Positions 8,204-17,248 are shown, counted from the stretch's first letter. The stretch: 64,000 nucleotides of DNA from CAWBCR01 sp963787375 (GCA_963787375.1 CAWBCR010000027.1:168373-232372), one strand, 5' to 3'. Notes: generated from the sequence alone by a model not told the origin. Translations and numbers: made by a program.

Positions 8204-9028
8204 TCATGTCTCCGTGGCAGGGTGCTTCAACTCCGGCCTTCCTGCCAAGTTGTGAAGGGTGTTAGATGTTCGATTCCGGCCTGACGATCCCCGCACCAGC
8301 CGCGCCACGCGCCGCCACGCCTGAAGCTCGTACCACGCCATCAGCACGCTGAGCCGAAGCCCGTGCAGCCCATCGGCGTAGCCTTTGAGCGTCACAAACC
8401 GCCACCAGAACTGGCGCAGCGGCATGGTCACGTAGCTCCATGGTTTGGGCCGCTGGCCCTGTTCGTAGCGCAGCCGCGCCTCGATGTCGGTATAGCGTTC
8501 CTGCTTCTCGACGAACTGCGCCACGTCGCGGTAATTGTAATGCAGCAGCGGGCTGTCCAGATAGCCCGCCTCGCCGTCGAGGATCACCACTTCGTGCACC
8601 GGTCGCTGCGGGTCGTAGCGCGCGCTGGCGCGGTGCAGCACGCGTAGCTGGTAGTCGGGATACCAGCCCGCGCCGCGCGTCAGCCTGCCGAAAATGTAAT
8701 TGTGCCGTGGCACCCACCAGCCACGCTCAACCCGTGCGATCTTCTCGCGTACCTCGGCGGCCAGCGCCGGCGTCACCCGTTCGTCGGCGTCGACGAAAAA
8801 CACCCACTCTGCATCGACTGCCCGCAGCGCCGCGTCGCGCTGCGCACCGTAATTCTCAAAGGTGTGCTGCATGACCGCTGCCCCGGCGGCCCGCGCGATC
8901 TCCACCGTACGATCAGTGCTGAACGAGTCGAACACGACCACCGCGTCGGCCCATGCCAGGCTGGCGATGCACTCCGCGATGTTATCTTCCTCGTTGCGAG
9001 TGAGGATCACCCCGGCAAGCTGCGCCAT
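8204..9028 (-). CDS. Glycosyltransferase family 2 (WaaE/KdtX-like)
   Basis: The 274-residue enzyme begins with a GT-A fold: LAGVILTRNEEDNIAECIASL, the DSFSTDRT segment, and the metal-binding motif FFVDADERV near residue 100. The central PQRPVHEVVILDGEAGYL and the HYNYRDV segment are typical of the lipopolysaccharide core glucosyltransferase-like (WaaE/KdtX) subgroup. It likely transfers a sugar from a nucleotide donor to a cell-surface glycan or lipid at the inner face of the membrane. It lies between another family 2 glycosyltransferase (3-base gap) and the MFS gene (no gap), so the three are probably translated from one mRNA. Donor and acceptor are unknown. Confidence 0.88.
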   Translation of the reverse strand: MAQLAGVILTRNEEDNIAECIASLAWADAVVVFDSFSTDRTVEIARAAGAAVMQHTFENYGAQRDAALRAVDAEWVFFVDADERVTPALAAEVREKIARVERGWWVPRHNYIFGRLTRGAGWYPDYQLRVLHRASARYDPQRPVHEVVILDGEAGYLDSPLLHYNYRDVAQFVEKQERYTDIEARLRYEQGQRPKPWSYVTMPLRQFWWRFVTLKGYADGLHGLRLSVLMAWYELQAWRRVARLVRGSSGRNRTSNTLHNLAGRPELKHPATET

Positions 9029-9031
9029 AGA

Positions 9032-9985
9032 TCACACCTGCCTGCTGCGCCGGATCACTTCGCGGTAGGCATCGACCAGCGCCTTACGCTCGTCATCCGG
9101 GCGCGACGAGTCGCGCGCCGTGCGCTGGATCAGGCGGTTCATCCCGGCCTGCACGATCCATACCGCGGCAATCCGCTTGAGCGGCCCGTAGTGCTTGCAA
9201 TACAACTGAAAGCGCGCCGTCCACAGGTCGATCACCGACTGTGGCCTGACCTGTGACGTGCTCTGCCCGGCGTAGTGCACCACCCTTGCCGCCGGAATGC
9301 ACACCACGCGCCAGCCTGCGTCGTGGATGCGCATCGCCCAGTCGATCTCCTCGCAGTACAGGTGGAACTGTTCGTCAAACAACCCGGTCTGCTGAATGGC
9401 TTCGCGGCGCAGCGTGAACGTCGCGCCCAGCGGGTGGCCCACGTCGAACGGTTCGTCGTGCGCGTACCACGCGCGCGGGTAGCGCCCGTTGAGGCGGCTC
9501 TCGGCGATGCGGCCCGGCAGCGCAAACAGGTCGATGACAAGCTGCGCCAGCCCCGGGAACTCGAAGGCACTGTGCTGGAACGTTCCATCGCCGTAGGCAA
9601 GCTGCGCGCCGCCCAGCCCCGCGCCCGTCGCCTGCATCCCGTCGACCAGCGACCGCAGCGTGCCCGGCTGCACCACCGTATCGGGGTTAAGCAGCAGCAC
9701 GTATTCGGGCAAATCTGCACCATCGGGGAAACCCATCGCACGCAGCGCGAAGTTGTTGCCGCCGGCAAAGCCAAGGTTCTCGCCCGGCTCCAGCACGTGC
9801 GCCACCGGAAGGGCCTCGCGGATCGCCGCCGCTGTTCCATCCGTCGAGGCGTTGTCGACCACCCACACCGGCCCGTCGAGGCCGCTGCGCGCAAGGTCGT
9901 CAAACACCGAACGCAGGCACGCGACAGCCAGTGCGCGCACGTTCCACGTCACGATCACGATTGCCAATTGGGAAGTGGACGACAT
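9032..9985 (-). CDS. Glycosyltransferase family 2 (rhamnosyltransferase-like)
   Basis: The 317-residue product has the GT2 landmarks LAIVIVTWNVRALAVACL, VWVVDNASTDGT, ENLGFAGGNNFALR, the metal-binding LLLNPDTVV, and the later GATFTLRREAI and YCEEIDWAMRIHDAGW segments. This combination is typical of the WbbL/RfbF-like rhamnosyltransferase branch that builds surface polysaccharides. It is the first gene of a minus-strand operon with a second GT2 and an MFS transporter. The ATG at 9985 is the only good start near the conserved first strand. The actual sugar cannot be assigned from sequence alone. Confidence 0.88.
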   Translation of the reverse strand: MSSTSQLAIVIVTWNVRALAVACLRSVFDDLARSGLDGPVWVVDNASTDGTAAAIREALPVAHVLEPGENLGFAGGNNFALRAMGFPDGADLPEYVLLLNPDTVVQPGTLRSLVDGMQATGAGLGGAQLAYGDGTFQHSAFEFPGLAQLVIDLFALPGRIAESRLNGRYPRAWYAHDEPFDVGHPLGATFTLRREAIQQTGLFDEQFHLYCEEIDWAMRIHDAGWRVVCIPAARVVHYAGQSTSQVRPQSVIDLWTARFQLYCKHYGPLKRIAAVWIVQAGMNRLIQRTARDSSRPDDERKALVDAYREVIRRSRQV

Positions 9986-10018
9986 GCGGACGAGTATACC
10001 CTGCCTGTGAGGAGGATC

Positions 10019-10055
10019 ACAGCAGGGGCGCGCCTGAATATGCGGCCCCTGCTGT
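10019..10055 (-). terminator. Hairpin downstream of the phn-type operon
   Basis: ACAGCAGGGGC and GCCCCTGCTGT form an 11-bp stem enclosing 15 bases, 21 bases beyond the permease stop codon. There is no T-run on either side, so its role as terminator is tentative. Confidence 0.4.
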
Positions 10056-10076
10056 CACATCGTGCTTGTTGAATTC

Positions 10077-11610
10077 CTACACAAAGCGCTTGCGCAGATC
10101 GCTGCTGGCGTAGTCCATGACCGACACGGTCAGCGCGATCAGCCATACGGCCATGCCTGCCGCGTTCCAGCGTGTCTGGTTGATCCACTGGAACAGGATC
10201 TGGCCGATGCCGCCACCACCCACAAAGCCGATGATGGTCGACATGCGGACGTTGATATCCCAGCGGTAGATGGTGAACGACAGGAACGGCGGGATTACCT
10301 GCGGGATGATGGCGTACATGATCACCTGCAGGCGGTTTGCGCCCGTCGCCGTGACGGCCTCAATCGGACCCGGATCGATGCTCTCGATGGCCTCTGAGTA
10401 CAGCTTGCCCAGTGCGGCGATTGTGTGGATCGTCAGCGCGATGACGCCCGCGAACGGGCCCAGCCCGACCCACACCGCCGCGATCACTGCCCAGATGATC
10501 GGCTCAATCGACCGCGCCACGTTCATCACGAAGCGCACCGCGTAGTACACCAGCCGCGTCGGCACCGTCGTCCACATCAGGTTGCGCGCGGCCAGGAAGC
10601 TGACCGGCACCGCCAGCACGATGCCAAAGGTCGTCGCCATCAACGCCTGGAAGATCGTGACGATCATGCGGCCAATCGCCAGGGAGAAGTCATCAGAAAG
10701 GTGGGTGGCCCCCACGCCGACGATCTGCCGCGCCGATATCTTGTGCTTCTGTGCCCCGACCGCAGACGAAGGCGTCAGGTACTGTGGCGCAGTGAACGAC
10801 ACCATGAAGCTGCCGTCAGCATTCGGCATGACGTTGGGGGCCTGGCTGGTGGTCGGGTCGATGGGCTGGAACTTCTCACCGATCGGGTCCTCCCACCAGA
10901 TGCCGATCACCTTACCCGGCTCGAAATCCGCCGCCGGCCACGGTGATCACACTGCCCGGCGCAACGCCCTCCCCCACCACGTATTCCGACAGGTCGCCGC
11001 ACGACGGCGACACCGTTACCCACGGCTGATCGCTGCTGGGCTGCGGCTGGTCGGGAATCGACCCCTCAATGCACGGCACCGCAAACGGCGCGGAGGCCTG
11101 GTCAATCGTCATCTCGCGCGTGACGGCTGCGTTCCACGGCCACATCACTGCTGTGAAGATCCGGAACGTGTCGGGAAACTCGGTGAAAAACTTGTACAGG
11201 TTGATCTCGGTCGCTTGCCAACCCAGGAAGTAGGTAAAGATCAGGATGATGGCCAACCCCAGCCCTGATGTAAATCGCTGGCCGCTTGCCTGCTTCACCG
11301 CCGAAAAGATCACCCACACCCAGAACAGCGCCGCGATCCCGATCAGCACCTCGATTAGCCCGTTGAACGCCCTGAACTCCTTGGTGGTGCTGGTCCAGAT
11401 GATCAACCCGACCATCGCCGCGCTCAACAGCAGGAAGCCAATCCCGGTGGCGATCTGGCCGATGTACATGTGCCCCGCGCCGGGGATAATCGACAGCAGC
11501 CCGGCGACCAGCGGCGAACGCTGCGGGCGCGGCTTTTCCTTATATGGCTCCGGCGGCATAGCCGGCTGGCTGCGCTTCTCCAGAGGATTGTAGTCAGGAA
11601 CCTCGCTCAT
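10077..11610 (-). CDS. phnE: PhnE-type ABC permease with N-terminal TM2-like and Ig-like extension (frame interrupted)
   Basis: Two adjacent frames form one permease. The upstream part (11610-10912) has a proline-rich start, four hydrophobic segments including PGAGHMYIGQIATGIGFL (similar to TM2-type proteins), then a segment ending VITVAGGGFRAG. A stop codon follows, but removing one T near 10915 reads through as FRAGKVIGIWWEDPIGEK. That join forms an Ig/IPT-like fold. The C-terminal 230 residues are a normal PhnE permease with the EAA-like loop AIESIDPGPIEAVTATGANRL. Total length is about 510 residues against roughly 270 for PhnE alone. It lies downstream of phnC and phnD genes and would import phosphonate, phosphite or a related oxyanion. 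Confidence 0.85.
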
Positions 11611-11621
11611 AATGGTATCCC

Positions 11622-12404
11622 TTACTGGCCCGTCAGGGAGCCGGCCCCCACGCGTGAGGCCTCTTCACCGTAGATCTCTTTGAAGCGCTCGTCGGTCATA
11701 TCGCGGATGGCCTCGTTGTCGCCTTCAAATACCAGTTCACCGGCGCGCAGCCCAATGACGTGCGTGCTGTAACGCTGGACGAGGTCCAGGTAGTGCAGGC
11801 TGCACATGACGGTCATGCCATCTTCTTTGTTCAGCGACTCAAGCTGGCCAAGGATCGAATGCGCCAGGACCGGGTCGAGGCTGGCGACCGGCTCGTCGGC
11901 CAGGATCATCTCCGGTTCCTGCATCAGCGCCCGCGCAATGCCCACCCGCTGCTGCTGACCGCCGCTCAACGCGTCGGCACGGTTGCGGGCTTTGTCCTGC
12001 AGCCCGACACGCTTCAGCGCGGCCACTGCGCGCTCGCGATCTTCCCTTGGGAAACGATTGACCAGGCTCCACATAGGCCGCACATAGCCCAACCGGCCCG
12101 TGAGCACGTTGGTCATCACCGAGGATCGCCTGACCAGATTGAACTGCTGAAAGACCATCCCGATTTTGCGCCGTACCATCCGAAGCTCTTCGCCCTGAAC
12201 GCGCGAAATATCCATGTCGTGCCAGAAGATGTGGCCTTCGGTCGGCTCGATCAGCCGGTTGATGCAGCGCAGCAGCGTCGATTTACCTGAGCCGCTCAGG
12301 CCAATCACGCTCATGAACGCGCCATCGGGCACCTCGAAGCTAAAATTCCTCAGCGCGACGGTTCCATCTTCGTACACTTTGGTGAGATTCTCTACTCTGA
12401 GCAT
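11622..12404 (-). CDS. phnC: PhnC-type ABC transporter ATP-binding protein
   Basis: This 260-residue ATPase has Walker A GLSGSGKSTLL near residue 36, the Q-loop MVFQQFNL, the signature LSGGQQQRVGIARAL, Walker B ILADEPVASLD and the switch His in MCSLHYLDL. Segments such as TNVLTGRLGY, and VASLDP in the D-loop region, are typical of PhnC. It powers uptake through the adjacent permease, which starts 12 bases after its stop codon. The gene order on the minus strand is binding protein, ATPase, permease, the usual phnDCE order. The transported anion cannot be deduced, because no phosphonate-degradation genes appear in the window. Confidence 0.93.
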   Translation of the reverse strand: MLRVENLTKVYEDGTVALRNFSFEVPDGAFMSVIGLSGSGKSTLLRCINRLIEPTEGHIFWHDMDISRVQGEELRMVRRKIGMVFQQFNLVRRSSVMTNVLTGRLGYVRPMWSLVNRFPREDRERAVAALKRVGLQDKARNRADALSGGQQQRVGIARALMQEPEMILADEPVASLDPVLAHSILGQLESLNKEDGMTVMCSLHYLDLVQRYSTHVIGLRAGELVFEGDNEAIRDMTDERFKEIYGEEASRVGAGSLTGQ

Positions 12405-12498
12405 AAGTACGCCTCTCGCCTATTCCTGCCGAATCTGGCAGGGCCAGACACAAAACATGGGGGGCTCCCGGAGGAGTCCCCCATGCTCGCTGCTTGTG

Positions 12499-13407
12499 CT
12501 ACTGCGAAATGAACGAGTTCACGTCCACACCGGCAGCCTGCAGGGTCTGGCGGAATGGATCGTAGAAGCTGTCGTCGACCTTCTGCAGGCCATCCCAGCT
12601 GTATAGATCCTTGAGCATCTGCATGTTCGCTTCCTCGGTCGTCATCTCAAGGAAAGCGTTGGTGATCTTATCGACCACATCCTGTGGCAGCGACGGGACG
12701 AAGCTGATGGTGTCGTTCGGAATGTCGCCGGTGGTGGAGACGACCACAACCTTGTCCATCACGTCTGGCAGTTCCTCGGCAACGTTGGTGCGGGCGTCGA
12801 TGAACGTCGCGCCGGCATCGCAGTCGCCGTTGTACACCGCGCGCACCACACCGGGGTGGCCGCCCGCGTCGATGACCTCGGTCAGGTCGGTCGCCGGGTC
12901 AACGCCATTGGCCTTCATCGTGATGCTGGGGATGATCCAGCCCGAGGTCGAGAACTCATCGGGGCGGCAGAAGCTGTGGCCCTTCAGGTCAGCGATACTG
13001 GTGATGCCGCTGTCGGCGCGGGCGATGATTTGCCCGGCGTAGGTCGTGCTGCCGAAGCGAACCGATGCCAGCGCCACCTTCGCGCAGTTGCGCTGGCTGG
13101 CGACCACGTAGCTGAAGGTGTTCAGCGCGCCACCCTGAGCCTCGCCGCTGCACATGGCCTCGATGGCTCCAACGAAGCTGGTCGGGACCCTGGCCTCAAT
13201 CGTCAGGCCGGTCTTCTGCGAAAGCACATCGGTGATCGCTGAGGCGCTGGCCAGCACCGTCGCGGCGTCAGCTGAGGGCACAAAGCTGATGATGATCGGG
13301 TTGTCTGCCGTGCCCAGCGCGGGGGCCTTGGGGGCGCAGGCGCTGAGCGCGAACGCCGCAACCAGGATCAAGGCCAGCACCAGCAGTGAGCGGTTCTTGT
13401 TAGTCAT
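12499..13407 (-). CDS. phnD: PhnD-type substrate-binding lipoprotein
   Basis: The 302-residue product starts with a lipoprotein signal (FALSACAP, lipobox Cys near residue 24). The mature part is a type 2 periplasmic-binding fold of the PhnD/PtxB family: IIISFVPSADAA, GGALNTFSYV, LKGHSFCRPDEFSTSGWIIP, and GDCDAGATFID. It would capture phosphonate, phosphite or a similar ligand outside the membrane and deliver it to the PhnE permease. AAGGAG precedes the start on the minus strand. A perfect 18-bp palindrome lies 42 bases upstream of the ATG and could be an operator. Four conserved cysteines are present in the mature protein and may stabilise it. Confidence 0.9.
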   Translation of the reverse strand: MTNKNRSLLVLALILVAAFALSACAPKAPALGTADNPIIISFVPSADAATVLASASAITDVLSQKTGLTIEARVPTSFVGAIEAMCSGEAQGGALNTFSYVVASQRNCAKVALASVRFGSTTYAGQIIARADSGITSIADLKGHSFCRPDEFSTSGWIIPSITMKANGVDPATDLTEVIDAGGHPGVVRAVYNGDCDAGATFIDARTNVAEELPDVMDKVVVVSTTGDIPNDTISFVPSLPQDVVDKITNAFLEMTTEEANMQMLKDLYSWDGLQKVDDSFYDPFRQTLQAAGVDVNSFISQ

Positions 13408-13448
13408 CTCTCTTCGTTCTCCTTCAAGATATCAAATGGTGAACTTAT

Positions 13449-13466
13449 GTACAGGCATGCCTGTAC
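13449..13466. promoter_or_regulatory. Perfect 18-bp palindrome, candidate operator of the phn-type operon
   Basis: GTACAGGCATGCCTGTAC is its own reverse complement. It lies in the 189-base gap between the two binding-protein genes, about 42 bases before the phnD start. The position suits a dimeric repressor such as a GntR-type regulator, but no regulator gene is adjacent. Confidence 0.5.
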
Positions 13467-13596
13467 CTGGACGTGGAGAAATATCTCGTCGCGAGTATCT
13501 TGCTTGCGGCCTCACCTCCTTTCCTTTCGGTCCAGCAGTTGTGCCGCACTTGGCTAGCGTTGCGACCTGCCCGGCGGCAGGTCCAATCAAGCGGAG

Positions 13597-14539
13597 TTAC
13601 TGTGAAAGGGCGTTTAGATCGACCCCGGCCTGATCTAGGAGAGTCTGGAGTGCTGTGAAGGCGGCGTCATCCGGGTCTTGCAGGCTGTCCGCGCCGACCA
13701 GGCTGGCGATCTCCGTCTCATGCTGGTTGAGCAGGTCGACAAGCTGGGCGCGCAGATCGCTGCTCAGGCCCGACGATACCGCCACCACATCGGTTGGGAC
13801 GGGGTCGAGCACCTGAATCACGTCGATACGAGATGGGTCGCTGAGCTGCTGCTCCGCGCCGGCGGCGGTTGCGCCGACCTCGCAGCGGCCCGCGACGATA
13901 TCGTTCAGCACCTCGGCATCGCTGCCGGCGTTGATAACATCCTTGAGATCGGTGAACGGGTCGATCCCGTTGGCCTGCATAGCCAGCTCAGGCATGATCC
14001 ACCCCGATACCGACAGAGCATCCGTCCGGCAGAATACGCGGCTACGGAAATTGTTCAGGTTAAAGACCTTGCCCGCCGCAGCGACAAGCTGCCCCTGCGT
14101 CGCCACATCGCCGTCCACGACGGTCTGGTACAGCGCCTCGCCGCAGCCGGCCTGGCTTGCCGCCAGGTACGAGAATGCGTCCAGCGACACCACCGCAGCC
14201 GATCCATCGCACAGCGCTTGATACGCGTCGGCAATCTGCCCGCTGACCGTCACCTCAATCATCAATCCACTGTCCGCTGAGAGGGCGTCGCCCAATGACG
14301 CAGCCGAATCTGGGCTGCCCTGTGAATTGGTGGTGACGAACACGAACTCAAGTGGATTGCTTGCGCTGCCGGGGCCTGGCACCGTCGGCAGAGGCGGAAG
14401 CGGAGTCGCTGTGGGGACGCGTGTTGGGCCTGCCTGTGCGGGGGCTTGAGTTCGCATTGCTGCGGCTGCAAGCTGTCACCCCGATAAGCATGAGCAGGAG
14501 CCCGGCGGCCAGCCTCGTGAAGCGCTGTGTGTAGTCTAT
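13597..14539 (-). CDS. Second PhnD-like binding lipoprotein (frame interrupted near 14451)
   Basis: The main frame (14457-13597, 286 residues) is a PhnD-like protein with LEFVFVTTNSQGSP, VVSLDAFSYLAASQ, SRVFCRTDALSVSGWIMP and GRCEVGATAAGAEQ, matching the first binding protein throughout. It lacks a signal peptide, but the adjacent frame upstream encodes FTRLAAGLLLMLIGVTAC, a lipoprotein signal. Removing one A at 14451-14452 joins them as SRSNATQAPAQAG. The signal-peptide frame has no ATG, GTG or TTG in a good place; an ATA at 14539-14537 follows AGGAG by nine bases. The true start is therefore unsure, and a second sequence error is possible. Divergence from the neighbour suggests a different ligand or affinity. 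Confidence 0.7.
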
Positions 14540-14625
14540 GGGCCTAATCTCCTGTCAACAGTCTCCATGATACTCGAAGCTTCTCTAGCAGGCAAGGCAC
14601 ATCGCGGCGATTTCGCCACCGCCCG

Positions 14626-15934
14626 CTAGGGCGCAGTGGGCGTCTCGGTCGGGACGATCTCGATCCAGTGTGGGTCGACCTGCTGGTTGACCGCCGCGAT
14701 ACCGACATCTTCCTGGATCAGGCCCGCCCAGAACTGCTGCGGATTTCGCGACTTGACGATATTGTGCAGCCGGATGCCGCCGGTGACAACCGCCCGCTGT
14801 CCGGGCATCAGGTAATAGTGGACTATGCCGTCCTGGTCCTTGATCGGCGTCAGTGTCTCTGCCGTGCCCAGCGCCCAGCGCCACGGGTAATCAGTCAGGC
14901 AGGTATCGCAGTTGATGCCCACACGCCATGCACCCAATTCCTCAAAGAAGCCGGTGCTGCCGAACGTCTGATCCTGATCGTAGACGTAGCCGGGCGCAGG
15001 TCCGGTGGTGCGGATGGGCGCATCGCCATAGTTCTCGACCGTCAGCTTGAAGGTCAGCACGTCACCCTGGATAATCGACAGGCCGGAGAACACGACCGTA
15101 TCACCCACTGGCTGTCCGACGATTTCGGCCAGCGGTACGCCGCCGCTGGCGATGGTCACCTGGCTTTGACGATGTGTCTCCTGTCCCTCTGCGTCTTTGG
15201 CATCAACCAGCACCTGGTAGGTACCATCCGGCGGCGGGCTGATGCCCAGGTCGACGCCGCCGTCCCACTGGAATACATGCCGGCCCTGCTCACCCGGGTT
15301 GCGAAGCTGCTGTGATTCAGGCACCCAGTAGCGGGTGCCATCAGAGCCAACCAGGTAGACCAGCAGGTCTGCCGCCTTGGGCAGGTACACGTTGATCCAC
15401 ACCAGGTCGTTCAGGCCATCCTGATTGGGCGTGAACGTCGGTGGCGCGATGGTGAAATCGTATATGTCGGGCAGCACACTGTCGGCGTCCTGAACGACCA
15501 GCGTGCCGCTGTGCAGGTCGGTGCGGCCCGTCAGCGAGTTCTACCGCTTCGATGTTCCATGTGTAGGTGCCGTCGGGAACCAGCCGCGTCAGCACGTCGC
15601 TCTTAATCGCTTCGCCGGGAAGCGTGTAGCCATCGACGACGCCGCTAAACAGCACGTTGTAATCCCCACGCTGGCGATAGTCGTTCTTGCGGAAATCGTA
15701 ACGGTGCCCATCCGGCCCCACGAAGTAGATCGAGACGGTGGCGGCGCGCCGGATGCGATATGTGATCTCGGTCACGTCGTCGGTGCCGTCCGCGTTGGGG
15801 GAGATCGTGGACAGACTGAGAGATGCGCTGCCGATCACCGGGCCCATGGGGCGGCTGAGCGCGTAGCCCAGCGCCAGCAGCGCCGCGAGCGTGATAAGGC
15901 TGAAAAGGATGGTGAAACCACGTGGAATTCGCAA
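14626..15934 (-). CDS. Membrane-anchored protein with FlgD-like Ig domains (frame interrupted near 15528)
   Basis: One N-terminal membrane segment (GFTILFSLITLAALLALGYA) is followed by two similar modules. The first has LSTISPNADGTDDVTEITYR and the second FTIAPPTFTPNQDGLNDLVW. The pattern SPNxDGxNDxxxI is typical of FlgD-like or gliding-motility C-terminal Ig domains. The frames separate at 15527-15529; removing one G from GGG gives ELADGRTDLHSGTLVVQDADS, restoring about 435 residues. The C-terminal third is unfamiliar and contains CDTC and DYPWRW. I prefer TTG 15934, which follows GGGAGACACCC, over GTG 15964. It is upstream of the phn-type genes on the same strand, but an 86-base gap leaves co-transcription uncertain. 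Function unknown. Confidence 0.7.
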
Positions 15935-16084
15935 GGGTGTCTCCCTACGGCGAAGCACCGGCACGCAGGACCGGGGTCCCGCAGAACGCGCACACCGTTC
16001 CGCGCTGGTTGCCTATCGGGCCCGGCGACCCGGCCAGACCCACGCGGCAAGTATAGCGCGCTTTTGATCTGCCGCCACCCCGCG

Positions 16085-16096
16085 CACAGGGCGACC
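16085..16096. repeat. Direct repeat flanking the ISAs1-like element, left copy
   Basis: CACAGGGCGACC occurs here and again at 17167-17178, on either side of the IS remnant. It is a candidate target-site duplication, though 12 bp is slightly longer than the 8-10 bp usually reported for the ISAs1 family. Confidence 0.55.
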
Positions 16097-17166
16097 CAGG
16101 GTAATCGCATCGAAAAAGATGGATAAGGGATAATGGTGGCACTCCAAGGAGAAGCCACCATGACAGGACCCGTCTTTACGAGTATTGAAGAGTGTTTTGG
16201 CGAGTTGCCGGACCCACGGGTGAAAGGGCGCTGTGACCACAAGTTAATCGACATGATGGTGATGACGATCTGTGCGGTGATCTGTGGGGCAGAGAGCTGG
16301 ACAGGAGTAGAAACGTTTGGCAAAGCCAAGCGAAAATGGTTGGAGCAGTATTTGGAGATGCCGAATGGTATTCCATCGCATGATACGTTCGGGCGGGTCT
16401 TTTCGAGTCTGGAGGCGGCGGCTTTCCAAACAGGCTTTAGCAGATGGGTAGAAGCTGTGTTTCGCGTGACGAAAGGTCAGGTGGTGGCTATTGATGGGAA
16501 GACGGTGCGGCGCAGCTATGACCAAACGATAGGCCAAGAGGCTATCCATCTGGTGAGCGCCTGGGCCAGCCAGAATGGCATTGCGCTGGGGCAGCGCAAA
16601 GTGAGTGACAAATCCAACGAAATCACCGCCATCCCGGAATTGCTGCGCTTGTTAGATGTATCGGGTTGCATCGTGACGATTGATGCGATGGGCTGTCAGA
16701 AAGAGATTGCACAGGCGATCCGAGATGCCAAAGCAGACTATGTGCTGCGCGTGAAGGATAACCAGGCCAACCTGCGTCAGGACCTCGAAGACTGGTTTGC
16801 TTATGGCGACCAGCAAGGCTTCCGCACAACGGTCTGTGACTATCACCAAACCATCAACAAGTCGAACGGTCGCGTTGAAATTCGACGCTGTTGGGCGATG
16901 GCTGACCCGGTTGCGTTTGAGTACATTCGTCACTATGAGGCGTGGGCTGACTTGCAGACCCTCGTGCGGGTGCAGCGCGAGTGTCGCTTCAACGGCAATA
17001 CTTCAACGGACACCGCTTACTACATCAGCAGTCTGCCCAACAATGCCGCACACTTGTTGGCTGCCACCCGCCATCATTGGGCGATTGAAAACAGCTTCCA
17101 CTGGGTTTTGGATGTCACCTTCCATGAAGATGATTTCCGCATTCGCAGCGGTGACAGTCCTCAAAA
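16097..17166 (+). mobile_element. ISAs1-like insertion sequence, truncated at the right end
   Basis: The segment holds one transposase gene of clearly lower GC content than its neighbours, bounded by a 12-bp direct repeat. The left edge begins CAGGGTAATCGCATCG. The right edge lacks both the matching inverted repeat and about 40 transposase codons, so the element is about 180 bp shorter than a normal ISAs1 member (about 1.2-1.3 kb). It lies between the divergent Ig-like gene and folC. Confidence 0.75.
16160..17166 (+). pseudogene. ISAs1 family transposase, C-terminally truncated
   Basis: The frame begins at ATG 16160 after AAGGAG and encodes about 335 residues of an H-repeat/ISAs1 DDE transposase. 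The catalytic acids are visible: Asp in VVAIDGKTVRRSYD, Asp in IVTIDAMGCQKEIAQ, and Glu in WAIENSFHWVLDV. The last recognisable piece is FRIRSGDSPQN. Family members continue with a helix of the LRHIALNLL type; that sequence is missing here. Instead the frame passes by chance, without a stop, through the folC promoter and into folC, giving an artificial 810-codon open frame. The product is probably inactive unless the truncation is an assembly artefact. Confidence 0.85.
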
Positions 17167-17178
17167 CACAGGGCGACC
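17167..17178. repeat. Direct repeat flanking the ISAs1-like element, right copy
   Basis: This is the second exact copy of CACAGGGCGACC. It directly follows the broken transposase frame and lies six bases before the -35 box of the folC promoter. Confidence 0.55.
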
Positions 17179-17184
17179 GCCCAA

Positions 17185-17212
17185 TTGCCATCCGGCTGAA
17201 GGGCGGTATACT
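17185..17212 (+). promoter_or_regulatory. folC: Predicted sigma70-type promoter of folC
   Basis: TTGCCA (17185-17190) and TATACT (17207-17212) are 16 bases apart and lie 37 bases before the folC ATG. The promoter is intact, just beyond the IS remnant. Confidence 0.6.
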
Positions 17213-17248
17213 CACCATCATCACAAACCGAGGGTAACCGACAAATCC

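Noticed and set aside
6474..8207. A 577-codon open frame on the minus strand overlapping the MFS gene
   Set aside because: It is rich in Arg, Ala and Gly with no domain pattern, as expected for an alternative frame in GC-rich DNA. The MFS frame has full membrane topology.
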